Shown here in pieces: positions 25,410 through 34,470 of a stretch of 64,000 bases of DNA. The position numbers and the translations under genes are program-made. Within the stretch, counting starts at the first letter, position 1; every line of letters starts with the position of its first letter. The notes below the pieces were generated by a model. It was not told the DNA's origin and did no database searches. It saw nothing but the letters and a program-made list of their open reading frames with translations. This stretch comes from Clostridium hydrogenum (GTDB taxonomy: Bacteria > Bacillota > Clostridia > Clostridiales > Clostridiaceae). Location of the stretch: the NCBI RefSeq assembly GCF_021432385.1, contig NZ_JAEACT010000003.1, positions 186,001 to 250,000 of the forward strand, written 5' to 3'.

Positions 25410-26201
25410 CTAAATAATCCCATAATGCTTTAAAGCGTACTCAATTCCACCATCCATTATATCTTTCGTAACAAAAGATACCTTATCAAACAAACTAGGT
25501 GTACTATTTCCCATTGCAATGCTATTTGGAACATACTGAAGCATAGGTAAATCATTATTACTATCACCAATTGCATAACAATCTTCTATTGAAACATCAA
25601 AATAATCTTGAAGAAATTTAATTCCAGTTGCTTTTGAAAACCCCTTAATAACTATCTCTCCAAAATTACCACCTCTATCGATGTAATCAAAATCTTTAGA
25701 AATATATTCTTTAAAGCTTTCAAGATTGCTCTCTTCATTTGTCCATGTAACAAACTTGTCAAAAACAATATCTGGTTCATCCCAAGATCTTGTCGTGTTA
25801 TATCCTCTTTTTTCAAAATCACTTTTAGATTTTGCTAATTCAGCACAAAGAGCTTTAGTTTGATCAAAGAAGAAGTCATTTAATCCTTCCAAAAGCCCAT
25901 CAATTTTACACTCACGAAGTTTTTTAATAATTCCAACACATTTTTCATGCGGAATTGATTTTGCCAATACAGGTTGTCCATCAAAAAATATATATGTTCC
26001 ACATCCACAAACATAACCATCAAAGCCAATTTCACGAACATCATCTGTCACATTAAAAAAAGTTCTACCTGTATTTATAAATACTAGGTGTCCATTTTCA
26101 CGAGCCTTTCTTATCGCTTTTATTGCACTCTCTGGGATTATATGAGTCTCCTCATCAACTATAGTTCCATCAATATCAAAAAAAATCATCTTTCTTTTCA
26201 C
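25410..26201 (-). CDS. Cof-type HAD-IIB phosphatase
   Basis: A haloacid dehalogenase of the Cof/HAD-IIB class that dephosphorylates small cytosolic metabolites such as sugar phosphates or flavin. Motif I is FFDIDGTIVD (DxD), motif II is INTGR, and motif IV is AIGDSNNDLPML near residue 215; the cap between them is of type IIB. I favour a GTG start (VKRKMIFF), because GGAGG lies eight bases upstream of it, whereas the ATG five codons earlier has only a weak site. Not obviously linked to its neighbours. Confidence 0.9.
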   Translation of the reverse strand: MKRKMIFFDIDGTIVDEETHIIPESAIKAIRKARENGHLVFINTGRTFFNVTDDVREIGFDGYVCGCGTYIFFDGQPVLAKSIPHEKCVGIIKKLRECKIDGLLEGLNDFFFDQTKALCAELAKSKSDFEKRGYNTTRSWDEPDIVFDKFVTWTNEESNLESFKEYISKDFDYIDRGGNFGEIVIKGFSKATGIKFLQDYFDVSIEDCYAIGDSNNDLPMLQYVPNSIAMGNSTPSLFDKVSFVTKDIMDGGIEYALKHYGII

Positions 26202-26348
26202 TTTAGCAACCTCCATTTTTCTCTTGTAAAATATTTTTCAATTCACAGTTCACAATCCTAATTCTTTGTACCCTGATTTTCAAATTATGCCATAAAAAAA
26301 GTACACACTCCTCTAAAATGTATACTTTAATAAAACATCTCTATAGCA

Positions 26349-26624
26349 TTACTTTACTCTTCTCAAAATAATCTCTTCATGCTTTGAAACTTCTTTTTCA
26401 ATTCTAGTTAATTGTTCTCCGTGCTGTTTATAACCATCAAATAAAACCTGAATTTTAGGTTTAATTTCATTTTCAATTACTACATTTGTTTTTCTAATTT
26501 CATTTTTTAATTCTTCTTGCCCAGACTTTAAAGCTTTTATTTCACTATTTACACTTTTAAATCCATTTTGCATTTCAGCATACATTTTAGTCATAAGTTC
26601 AAACATTTCTTTACTTTCAGCCAT
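26349..26624 (-). CDS. Hypothetical coiled-coil protein
   Basis: A 91-aa protein with heptad-like spacing over most of its length (KEMFELMTKMYAEMQNGFKS to the end), no membrane segment and no catalytic motif. The start is the ATG nine bases after AAGGAG; the GTG three codons upstream is too close to that site. It resembles in style the frameshifted gene at 42042-42379, suggesting a small paralogous family. Function unknown. Confidence 0.65.
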   Translation of the reverse strand: MAESKEMFELMTKMYAEMQNGFKSVNSEIKALKSGQEELKNEIRKTNVVIENEIKPKIQVLFDGYKQHGEQLTRIEKEVSKHEEIILRRVK

Positions 26625-26727
26625 AAATAGCACTCCTTGATTTTAAAACTTAACTACTGTTTTTCTATTATAGCATAAAAAATTATTTGAAACTACTACT
26701 TTGTTATGTATGGAGGAACTTAAATCT

Positions 26728-26750
26728 AGAGTACAGTGAATGGTGATTTT
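26728..26750. repeat. Family A fragment
   Basis: AGAGTACAGTGAATGGTGATTTT is an isolated left-arm end of a family A palindrome, without the rest of the element. Confidence 0.55.
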
Positions 26751-26789
26751 ATTTTTTTTGGAGTAATATTTCATTATCTCCTAGTCTAT

Positions 26790-27107
26790 TTAAAATTGAG
26801 ATTTATCTCCATAGTCTGAACGATATGCACCATTTAAGCCAGCATATTTGCCTATTTCAGATAACTCTTTCATAATATTCTCTTCATCAGATGAAAAATG
26901 TAGCTTTTCTGTAAATGCTGTAAAATTTATATAGTTAACTAATTTATTTACCAGAGGAATATTTTTTTCATCAGATACATCTAGCTTTACATAAACTTTT
27001 AATAATACTTCTTTAATATCATCAAAATTAGCTTTTTCTGATTGTGAAATACTATTATATAAAGCATGTACTAAATCTTTAGACCTATTCATTGATTTAT
27101 TTTCCAC
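26790..27107 (-). CDS. Enterocin A-type (class IIa) bacteriocin immunity protein
   Basis: A 105-aa helical protein of the EntA_Immun family. The C-terminus SEIGKYAGLNGAYRSDYGDKSQF (read in parts) is nearly that of the enterocin A immunity protein, and LVHALYNSIS and LVNYINFTAFTEKLHF match its other helices. Such proteins act in the cytoplasm and protect the mannose-PTS receptor from pediocin-like bacteriocins. The start is GTG, eight bases after AAGGAGG. No bacteriocin precursor (YGNGV motif) or exporter is near, so it is an orphan immunity gene that may guard against competitors. It lies just outside the left boundary of the integrated element. Confidence 0.85.
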   Translation of the reverse strand: MENKSMNRSKDLVHALYNSISQSEKANFDDIKEVLLKVYVKLDVSDEKNIPLVNKLVNYINFTAFTEKLHFSSDEENIMKELSEIGKYAGLNGAYRSDYGDKSQF

Positions 27108-27229
27108 TATTAACGCCTCCTTGAGCCAAATTATAGCTAAAAATTAATGTAATGTAATTATACGACAAAAATTACGTTAAAAACAATTATTGTAATAAAA
27201 CATTACACTGAAATTATTATTGTCTAAGG

Positions 27230-27284
27230 AGAAATAAAAGAAATAAGCCGTCAAAACTAATTAATCTTAACAGCTTATTTCTCA
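27230..27284 (-). terminator. Terminator downstream of the yabG fragment
   Basis: AGAAATAAGC (27239-27248) pairs with GCTTATTTCT (27273-27282). On the minus strand the hairpin is followed by a T-rich run. It lies 50 bases beyond the stop of the stranded yabG 3' end and is probably the original yabG terminator. The rest of the 27108-27335 gap is spacer. Confidence 0.7.
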
Positions 27285-27335
27285 TCTTAAAATTTTCATT
27301 TCACTAATTAGCTTTGAATAATACAAAAGATACTT

Positions 27336-27549
27336 TTAAATATAAGACGACTTCGGATACCCTTCTCTACATTTTCCTCTAGTCTGGAGCCCTCCTATAC
27401 CTTTAAAGCCCGTAACTGTACCTTTAACTACCTCTTGAATATTTACTATTTCTCCTACATTTGTGTAAGCAACCTTTTCACATACAAAAACAGGATCAAG
27501 ACAGTGAATTAAAACCCTGCCTGGAGAACTTGCATAATTAGCACCAGCT
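27336..27549 (-). pseudogene. yabG: Stranded 3' fragment of yabG (left boundary of the element)
   Basis: About 210 bp, nearly identical to the 3' end of the intact yabG at 42426-42640, including the in-frame stop (27336-27338). About eight differences are visible by eye. Similarity stops abruptly after GCACCAGC. With the terminator just downstream, this looks like the original 3' end displaced by integration of the 15-kb element, which brought a replacement end. Confidence 0.88.
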
Positions 27550-27570
27550 CATTGAACCAAATTACGCTTT

Positions 27571-28008
27571 TTGATTGTAAAGATATTTTACAAGGAGAAG
27601 TTTTACCTACACAAGGAGCTTTACAAAGACCTTCCTGAAAATACTATAGGCGAGAAAATTATAAAGCTTATATTAAGTCATGATATGGATAGAGAAACTT
27701 TAGCTAAGATTTTGCATTTTCATGTTGATACTATGGAAGGATGGGAAATACATAATGTTATGCCGCAGCCTTTGAATATAAAAAGACTTTGCGGCTTTTT
27801 TAAAGTTGAACCTGGATATTTTCATGAGTATTATCGGTTTTACTTTAACAATCCTGAATGTAAGATTAAAGAGTGGATGGAGAAAAACAGGTTAACTTAT
27901 GATAAGGCTGCGGAAGTTTTAGGAATAAGTCGATCGGGAGTGGGAAGATTGCTGAATGGGAAGTTGAAAGTTTCATTTAATGTATATATCACTATAAAAA
28001 AATCATAA
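27571..28008 (+). CDS. Helix-turn-helix protein, possibly N-terminally truncated
   Basis: A 145-aa frame starting with TTG and no clear ribosome binding site. Two helix-turn-helix segments are visible: MDRETLAKILHFHVDTMEGW (about residues 39-58) and LTYDKAAEVLGISRSGVGRLL (about 107-127), both of Cro/XRE type. It starts 22 bases inside the element boundary, so its 5' part may have been lost at integration. It could be an element regulator. The reading frame downstream is intact. Confidence 0.6.
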   Translation: MIVKIFYKEKFYLHKELYKDLPENTIGEKIIKLILSHDMDRETLAKILHFHVDTMEGWEIHNVMPQPLNIKRLCGFFKVEPGYFHEYYRFYFNNPECKIKEWMEKNRLTYDKAAEVLGISRSGVGRLLNGKLKVSFNVYITIKKS

Positions 28009-28060
28009 ATTAGATATTCACTTATTTTTACAATACTATATATGAATTGTATACAAAATA

Positions 28061-28087
28061 GTTCCCACCAATGAAATTAGTGGGAGC
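28061..28087 (-). terminator. Terminator of the HEPN-DUF262 operon
   Basis: TCCCACCAAT (28063-28072) pairs with ATTAGTGGGA (28076-28085). On the minus strand it follows the 39-aa gene and is followed by ACTATTTTGT. Confidence 0.7.
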
Positions 28088-28098
28088 TTATTTTAGAA

Positions 28099-28218
28099 TT
28101 ATTTATTATTTATTTTAGTAGGATCTTGGCTTTCTTTGATAAGTCTTGGCTGTGATAATTCAGGCATAGGTGGTGGAGTTACTTGTGTTTCATTTCCACT
28201 TTCATTTTTATCTGACAT
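28099..28218 (-). CDS. 39-aa hydrophilic proline-containing peptide
   Basis: An ATG seven bases after GGAGGG opens a 39-codon frame. The peptide begins MSDKNESGNE, contains TPPPMPELSQPR in the middle and ends TKINNK. It is hydrophilic and probably unstructured, with no signal sequence. It is the last gene of the HEPN operon, 25 bases after the membrane protein, and a terminator follows at once. The strong ribosome binding site and tight spacing support expression. Its role is unknown; an antitoxin or regulator is only one guess. Confidence 0.6.
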   Translation of the reverse strand: MSDKNESGNETQVTPPPMPELSQPRLIKESQDPTKINNK

Positions 28219-28243
28219 AATTTAATCGCCCTCCTTTCTTAAC

Positions 28244-28816
28244 TTAATTATAATTAAGTATATATATTAAGTATGTAATTGCACATAACACAATACTAGC
28301 CATTATAAGCCATCCAGTATATCTTAAATATATAAGTTTCTTCTCATTTAGTTTAGTATTATTTTCTGTGCAAGTTGCATATTGATCACATAAATGATCT
28401 TTAAAGCCGCTTATTATAAGTTCTTCTTTTGTCTTATTAGTATTTATTTTAAAATATTTCTCATAATTATCATTAAAATACTTGTCTATAATTTTATAAT
28501 CTTTCTCAAGAATAACAGGTGATTGAATATATTTATAACTATATCCGTAATAAGCCACACACACTAATACTATATCCATACATACCAATATACAATAAGC
28601 AGCTAAACTAATTTTGTAATATCCAACCCATGTTGCATTAGGAAACTTTTTTATATCTTTAAAAAAGAATCCTAAACTAGCAACCAACAAGAATATAACA
28701 CTTAAAGGTATTGATGTTCTAGAATTTATTTTTTCTTTTTGTTCAATTTCTTGATAATACATTTTTTCAAACAAAGTAAACTTATCTATTTTAATCACTC
28801 CGATATAAATATTCAA
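28244..28816 (-). CDS. Membrane protein with three predicted helices in defence-like operon
   Basis: A 190-aa protein. Predicted helices are at about residues 38-52 (LSVIFLLVASLGFFF), 70-93 and 168-187. A cytoplasmic segment of about 70 residues with charged residues lies between the second and third. The arrangement of a charged N-terminal helix followed by two close membrane helices recalls SLATT-type membrane effectors of nucleotide-signalled defence systems, but I see no decisive motif. The start is uncertain: the TTG reading lacks a good site, and GGAGTG lies inside the frame at codon 6. It follows the DUF262 gene by 91 bases on the same strand. Confidence 0.6.
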   Translation of the reverse strand: MNIYIGVIKIDKFTLFEKMYYQEIEQKEKINSRTSIPLSVIFLLVASLGFFFKDIKKFPNATWVGYYKISLAAYCILVCMDIVLVCVAYYGYSYKYIQSPVILEKDYKIIDKYFNDNYEKYFKINTNKTKEELIISGFKDHLCDQYATCTENNTKLNEKKLIYLRYTGWLIMASIVLCAITYLIYILNYN

Positions 28817-28907
28817 TTATTCTCATTAAGCTATATCCTAATACTTTAATTTTTTAATCTTCTCTATACCCATGTATTTATGCAATACACTCATATTTCT
28901 TATATGA

Positions 28908-30668
28908 TTATAATTTTATATCATCCCATTCTTTTTGTGCCCACTCAAGTAAGCTTTTAGTTCTTTCTTCTATTGTACCTATATTCCAATCTTTAAACTC
29001 TGCTAGTTCCTTTGCCGCATACATAGGAGTATCACTATATGCAGATTTTTTTATATCAAATCCACTATTTTGAAGTTTTCTATTCAATCCTATCGGTAGA
29101 ACTAACAAATTACCTATTTTATTAGCATGAAATTCCTTCCTCTTTGTAATTTTTCCCTTCCATGCTAAACTCTCTTTCTGTGGATATACATGTTCAATAC
29201 TATCTTGGGAAGAGTTCTCCCATATTTTGTCCCACCATGGCTTAGGAAAATTATATCCATTTTCTCCACAAAGATACCTTTCGTAATTATAAAAGAAATA
29301 TATTGCTTCTTTATCCCAGCCATTATAACAATCAGCATCCTCAAGTGCTTTCAAAATTCCTGATGCTGGATAATCTTCTCCTAGCTTAATTAATTCACTA
29401 AAAATTTCTCTTAATCTTCCTTTATCCTTAACATACACCATATTATCTTTTATACCCATAATTTTTTGAGCTAACTTCACATACTCACCAACTTTTGTCC
29501 TCGAATCTTTTTGATAAAGACCAAATATTCTAAACGTTACTTTCTCCCATTGTTGTAAAAGTATTTCTTTGTCATTTTCATCAAAGTGTTCAGATAATTT
29601 TATTGCAACAGCCAATAATCTTGAATGAATAATGTCTGTAACAGCTGTTAATCTTGAATTAGAATAAATATCACTAAGCTCATTTGCCACATCTAAAAGC
29701 CATTTTGAAATATCTGTTACTTTGCGTGGAGACTGTTTCGTAATTTTTCTAAAATATTCAATAGCATCTTCAGCCTTCATAACTCTACTTTGCTCTTCAG
29801 GACAATATAAAGTCGCTGTGAATCTTAAAATTTCGCTTCCAGGTACCTCTTTAATCCCTATTGTTCTATAAATCAACGCCCAATACTTATGTAAATATTC
29901 TAATGTATTTGATAATTGGGCATTATCTGTATTATATTCTTCATAAGCAACTCCCATTAGCATACTTTTGCATTTATCAAGCCAATCAACCTCAAGTCCC
30001 CTACTATTAAGCACTTCAAAAACAGTATATACTGTTGATTCATCTTGTAATTCATGAAACACAAAACATAATCTATACTTTATAAGTATTAGCAATTCTA
30101 GTATATCATTATCTTTGCACCATTGATCAACGAACCTTCCGCATTCTACAAATGCACATAATAAATTATACTCTGCTTGAGTTTTAACTTTTTTCTTATC
30201 TGGTTCTTTCCCTGATATCAAATAATCTCTTAATATAAGTGAACTATCATGATTAGTTTGTATTAAAATCAAACGATTATCATTATCTTTAACAAGTATT
30301 TCCTCTAATTTATTCATATCCTTTCTATATTTAGGATCGTTAATAGCTACAAGCTTCTTGTGAATGGCCTTCAGCAAAATAATCAATGTAGTTATTCTTT
30401 GCTGACCATCAACAACATCAAAAATTTCAAATATATCAGTACCATATTTCTCTTTTCTTTTTTTATTACAGCAAACTACAGTTGCTAAAAAATGATTACG
30501 AGTTCCTTCTTCATAATCATCATAACTATACAATTTTCTAATATCATTAAATAAATCTTTTCTCTGCTTACTAGTCCAACTATATGCTCTTTGATAATCT
30601 GGTATTTCAAATAATCTTCCTTGAAGAAATTCATCAAAAGTGTAAAACTGTGGATTTATTTTTTCCAT
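28908..30668 (-). CDS. DUF262 + DUF1524 (GmrSD-type) nuclease-like protein
   Basis: A 586-aa protein with an N-terminal DUF262 ParB/sulfiredoxin-like domain (FEIPDYQRAYSW, then FDVVDGQQRITTLI at about residues 84-97) and a C-terminal DUF1524 His-Me-finger nuclease domain (SIEHVYPQ, then KIGNLLVLPIGLN near residue 530). This is the architecture of the modification-dependent type IV GmrSD enzymes, where DUF262 hydrolyses NTP and DUF1524 cuts. The ATG of MEKINPQF follows GGAGGAAAAA. It sits 57 bases after the HEPN gene in a four-gene minus-strand operon within the integrated element, which fits a role in phage defence. Confidence 0.85.
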   Translation of the reverse strand: MEKINPQFYTFDEFLQGRLFEIPDYQRAYSWTSKQRKDLFNDIRKLYSYDDYEEGTRNHFLATVVCCNKKRKEKYGTDIFEIFDVVDGQQRITTLIILLKAIHKKLVAINDPKYRKDMNKLEEILVKDNDNRLILIQTNHDSSLILRDYLISGKEPDKKKVKTQAEYNLLCAFVECGRFVDQWCKDNDILELLILIKYRLCFVFHELQDESTVYTVFEVLNSRGLEVDWLDKCKSMLMGVAYEEYNTDNAQLSNTLEYLHKYWALIYRTIGIKEVPGSEILRFTATLYCPEEQSRVMKAEDAIEYFRKITKQSPRKVTDISKWLLDVANELSDIYSNSRLTAVTDIIHSRLLAVAIKLSEHFDENDKEILLQQWEKVTFRIFGLYQKDSRTKVGEYVKLAQKIMGIKDNMVYVKDKGRLREIFSELIKLGEDYPASGILKALEDADCYNGWDKEAIYFFYNYERYLCGENGYNFPKPWWDKIWENSSQDSIEHVYPQKESLAWKGKITKRKEFHANKIGNLLVLPIGLNRKLQNSGFDIKKSAYSDTPMYAAKELAEFKDWNIGTIEERTKSLLEWAQKEWDDIKL

Positions 30669-30725
30669 TTTTTCCTCCATTTTTTCACATATATTTTTAA
30701 ATCAACTAACCTTTCTGTGTAACAC

Positions 30726-31610
30726 TTATAATTTTTTATAATAATCTATAAGACTATTTATGTAATCCCATCCTTTGTTCTTTACATATAATGAATTTAA
30801 TTTTTTCTTAAAATCTTGCGTTGGGTTTTGAAGTATTAGTTTGTCCTTACATATATGATAATAATAAATATTTTCATAATCACCAATATGATTGTTTAAT
30901 AGATGCTTGTCTATCCCTCTAGCGACTTCTCGAATTATACCCATATACTTTTGAAGTCTTTCTGTTGAAATTCGTTCGATATCAATAATACGTTTTGTAT
31001 CTCTAGATCTAGATAATTCAATATCTCGGCCAAAAGAATGTGTAACATCATTTCTTATTTTCCTTATCTTTTCAAGATCACCTTCATGCTTTTCTAATTC
31101 AACAGGAACCTTACCAAATATTTGCTTATAATTGCTAATCCTTTTAGGCCAAGTTCCCTTAGTTATTTCTTCAGACTTGTCATAAAATGAATACTTTTCT
31201 TGATTTCCATATTTTAAAACTTTTATACCATCAAACTCCTTAGAAAAACAATAAAGTAATCCTAAATCAGATTCAATAGCTAATGATATAACTGAACTTA
31301 AATAAATTTCAAAGTATGCATTAACTGCAACTAATGAATTAAGCCTTGTCCAATTATCAAATTCTTTTAAATTTTTACTCCATTCATTTATATTTGATAC
31401 AACTCTATCAGAATTTTTCCCACTAAGATGAAAAACTTTATGTGTTGTATTATTAGGAACCTTTTTTATAGCATTTCTATATGTGTATTGTGCAGAATCA
31501 TATGCAGGCACATAAGACCAATATAATGAATTCATATATGTGTGATACTTATTAAACAACCTAAATGCATAACTATAATCATCCTGTGACTTCCATCTAT
31601 TAAATTTCAT
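30726..31610 (-). CDS. HEPN-domain protein, candidate RNase/toxin
   Basis: A 294-aa mostly helical protein. Around residue 186 it has RNDVTH within KIRKIRNDVTHSFGRDIE, matching the R-x4-6-H active-site motif of HEPN ribonucleases. The N-terminal 150 residues are not recognised. AAGGAG lies seven bases before the ATG. It is the first gene of the operon with the DUF262/DUF1524 protein. HEPN proteins paired with DUF262 proteins are known in defence islands, so I infer an abortive-infection role. The catalytic motif is seen; nuclease activity is inference. Confidence 0.68.
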   Translation of the reverse strand: MKFNRWKSQDDYSYAFRLFNKYHTYMNSLYWSYVPAYDSAQYTYRNAIKKVPNNTTHKVFHLSGKNSDRVVSNINEWSKNLKEFDNWTRLNSLVAVNAYFEIYLSSVISLAIESDLGLLYCFSKEFDGIKVLKYGNQEKYSFYDKSEEITKGTWPKRISNYKQIFGKVPVELEKHEGDLEKIRKIRNDVTHSFGRDIELSRSRDTKRIIDIERISTERLQKYMGIIREVARGIDKHLLNNHIGDYENIYYYHICKDKLILQNPTQDFKKKLNSLYVKNKGWDYINSLIDYYKKL

Positions 31611-31637
31611 AATTTCTCCTTAGTTTCTCCTAAAAAA

Positions 31638-31672
31638 TATAGAAATAATATACTATGTATATTATTTCTATA
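31638..31672. promoter_or_regulatory. Perfect 15-bp inverted repeat in divergent promoter region
   Basis: TATAGAAATAATATA (31638-31652) is repeated exactly inverted at 31658-31672, with a 5-base spacer. It lies 28 bases upstream of the HEPN start, in the 337-base gap between divergent HEPN and helicase genes. It could be a repressor operator covering the HEPN operon promoter, or a leader hairpin. The rest of the gap (31673-31947) is AT-rich promoter-like spacer. Confidence 0.6.
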
Positions 31673-31947
31673 TAAAAACTAAAAATCCTGTATATATTAT
31701 AAAAAACATCAAAACTAGCTTTTATAAATAACATTGCCTTGGACTCAAAAAAGGATAATTTAAATAGAAAAACACTAATATAAAATTTATTTCTACACTT
31801 ACATAATTATTATTAAAGCTATAAACGTCTAAAAAGTACATACAGATATATAATATTATATTTTTAACAAATATTACAATTTTCTAAATAATTTGATATA
31901 ATATTTAATGTATATGTTTATTAAATTCATGGTGGAGGTAATTTATT

Positions 31948-34458
31948 ATGATGATTGATTTTAGCAAAATAAATTTTAAAGATGTAGAAGAACCCCCTAT
32001 GTCTCCAAGAGACATTTTTATGTCCTTGCCAAACAAAGATATAAGATATAATTACCCTAGAGACGTTCAATCAGAAGTTTTGAACAAATGGTTCGAAGTA
32101 AGAAATACAAGTAAAGATTTTATAATAAAAATGAATACAGGAAGTGGTAAAACAGTTGTCGGTCTTTTAATTCTAAAAAGTTGTTTAACTGAGAGGGCAG
32201 TACCTGCTGTTTATGTAGCTCCAAATCCTTACTTAGTAAAACAAGTTATCGAAGAAGCTTTAAGACTAGGAGTTAGTGTAACTGAAGATGCTAATAATAG
32301 CGACTTTCGTTCAGGAAAATCCATCTTGGTTATTAGTATTCATAGATTAATAAATGGAAAATCAGTTTTTGGAATGAGGGATTTTTGGAATGTACCTATT
32401 GGCAGTATCGTAATTGATGATGTTCATGCTTGTTTAAATGTTACCGAGGAACAATTTACTATAAAAATAAAGCGTGATGATTCAAAATACGTCGAATTGC
32501 TTAATATATTTTATGAGGAACTAAAAAAACAATCCAAAAGTAAATACTTAGATATATGTGATAATGTCCCAAATGCCACCATGCTGGTTCCTTTTTGGGT
32601 TTGGCAGAATAACATTTCAGAAATAACCGAAATTTTTCATAAACATAAAGATGATGAGGATATACTATTTACTTTTCCATTACTGGCCGATTCATTAGAA
32701 TTATGTAACTGTATAGTTTCTACAGAGCAAATAGAAATAACTCCCAAAAGCATTCCAATCCATAAAATTTCAAATTTTGATCAAGCACAAAAAAGAGTAT
32801 TTATGAGTGCAACTTTATCTGATGATAGTCCATTTGTTTCCCACTTTAACATAGATATGTCCCCAAAAATAAATATTATATCGCCAAGTAAAGCAGATGA
32901 TGTAGGTGAAAGACTAATAATTGCACCAGAACATATTAATCCCAATATAAATGTAGATGACCTAAAATTTAAATTCAAAGAATTATCCAAATCTTACAAT
33001 GTCATTATAATAGTCCCATCAAAATATAGATCAAAATATTGGCTTGATGTTGCAGATGTAGTAATTACTGAATCTAATATGGATATTACAATAGAAAATT
33101 TAAAATTAGGACATGTTGGCTTAGTTATATTTATTAATACATATGATGGAATAGATTTGCCTAATGATGCATGTAGAATACTTGTTATTGACGGCTTATC
33201 TGATATAAAAAGCGGTTACGATAAATTAGAACAATCAATAGCATCAAATAATGAACGAATTCAAAATCATTTTGTACAAAGAATTGAACAAGGCATGAGA
33301 CGTGGTATTAGATCTAATCAAGATTATTGTGTAGTTTTTTTGTTAGGAAAATCACTAACAAACTTATTATTTTGCGAAAATGCATTAAATAATTTTAGTG
33401 TAGCAACTAAAATGCAAATAAATATATCTAAACAAATTTGTGATCAAATAAAAGGTGCATCTTTAGACGATATAATGCTAATCGCAGATTATTGTTTGAA
33501 AAGAAATATTGAGTGGGTAGAAAATAGTAAAAAAGCACTCTTAAATATAAACTATCCACAAGAAGTTAATATAAATGAAATAGTACTAGCTTATAGAAAA
33601 GCTTTTGATAATGGTGAAAGAAAAAATTATATGGAGTCAATAGCATTGCTTGAAGAAGTAGCGAATAATGCTAAAGATGATAGCGAAAAAGGATGGTTAA
33701 AACAACAAGTTGCAGAATATATGAATTTTATTAATCCAGTAAAAGCACAACAAATTTTAAAATCGGCATTAAATTATAATATTAGAATAATAAAACCAAT
33801 TGAAGGAATACAACTTGATAAAAACATAAAGAAATTTACTGGACAAGGAAAGCAATTACTAGACTTTATTGAAAATAATAATTTGGATGAAAATAAATAT
33901 ATTATAAAAATTAATAGCATATTAGAAAATTTAATTTTCAAACCAGATACTGCACCAATATTTGAAGAATCATTTAAATTATTAGCTCTTTATTTAGGTT
34001 TTAATGCATATAGACCTGAAAATGATTATGGGCGAGGGCCAGATGTTTTATGGCAAATATCTGATTTAAATTTTTTAATCATAGAATGTAAAAATGGAGC
34101 AGTTAATGAAATTATATGTAAACATGACTGTAACCAATTAAATGGATCAATTAATTGGTTTGAACAATATTACAAATTAAATAACATAAGCTATACTCCA
34201 ATTATGATACACCCTGGAAACGAATTTGAATATGCATGTTCACCACATAAAGATGTTAAAATAATCAATGATAAGAAATTAAATTTACTAAAACGTAATG
34301 TTCAAACATTTGCAACTTCATTAACAAATCCAGAAAACTTTAGAAATATACCAAATATAAACAAATTATTAAAACGCTTCAAATTAGATGCAACAAGTTT
34401 AATTAATGAATACACTATTAGCTATAAGATAAAAAACATTCTCACCAAATCTCATTAA
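31948..34458 (+). CDS. SF2 helicase fused to a PD-(D/E)XK-like C-terminal domain
   Basis: An 836-aa protein. The helicase core has Walker A MNTGSGKT (about residues 62-69), Walker B DDVH (157-160, a variant DExH box), motif III as MSATLSDDS, and motif VI as RIEQGMRRGIRS (about residue 445). A helical middle region (about 500-650) follows. The C-terminal part has GPDVLW...FLIIECKNG (about D699, E713, K715), matching the PD-(D/E)XK nuclease core. GGTGGAGG precedes the ATG. It diverges from the HEPN operon in the mobile element. I infer a defence ATPase-nuclease; I cannot place it in a named system. Confidence 0.78.
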   Translation: MMIDFSKINFKDVEEPPMSPRDIFMSLPNKDIRYNYPRDVQSEVLNKWFEVRNTSKDFIIKMNTGSGKTVVGLLILKSCLTERAVPAVYVAPNPYLVKQVIEEALRLGVSVTEDANNSDFRSGKSILVISIHRLINGKSVFGMRDFWNVPIGSIVIDDVHACLNVTEEQFTIKIKRDDSKYVELLNIFYEELKKQSKSKYLDICDNVPNATMLVPFWVWQNNISEITEIFHKHKDDEDILFTFPLLADSLELCNCIVSTEQIEITPKSIPIHKISNFDQAQKRVFMSATLSDDSPFVSHFNIDMSPKINIISPSKADDVGERLIIAPEHINPNINVDDLKFKFKELSKSYNVIIIVPSKYRSKYWLDVADVVITESNMDITIENLKLGHVGLVIFINTYDGIDLPNDACRILVIDGLSDIKSGYDKLEQSIASNNERIQNHFVQRIEQGMRRGIRSNQDYCVVFLLGKSLTNLLFCENALNNFSVATKMQINISKQICDQIKGASLDDIMLIADYCLKRNIEWVENSKKALLNINYPQEVNINEIVLAYRKAFDNGERKNYMESIALLEEVANNAKDDSEKGWLKQQVAEYMNFINPVKAQQILKSALNYNIRIIKPIEGIQLDKNIKKFTGQGKQLLDFIENNNLDENKYIIKINSILENLIFKPDTAPIFEESFKLLALYLGFNAYRPENDYGRGPDVLWQISDLNFLIIECKNGAVNEIICKHDCNQLNGSINWFEQYYKLNNISYTPIMIHPGNEFEYACSPHKDVKIINDKKLNLLKRNVQTFATSLTNPENFRNIPNINKLLKRFKLDATSLINEYTISYKIKNILTKSH

Positions 34459-34470
34459 TTTCAAATTAGG

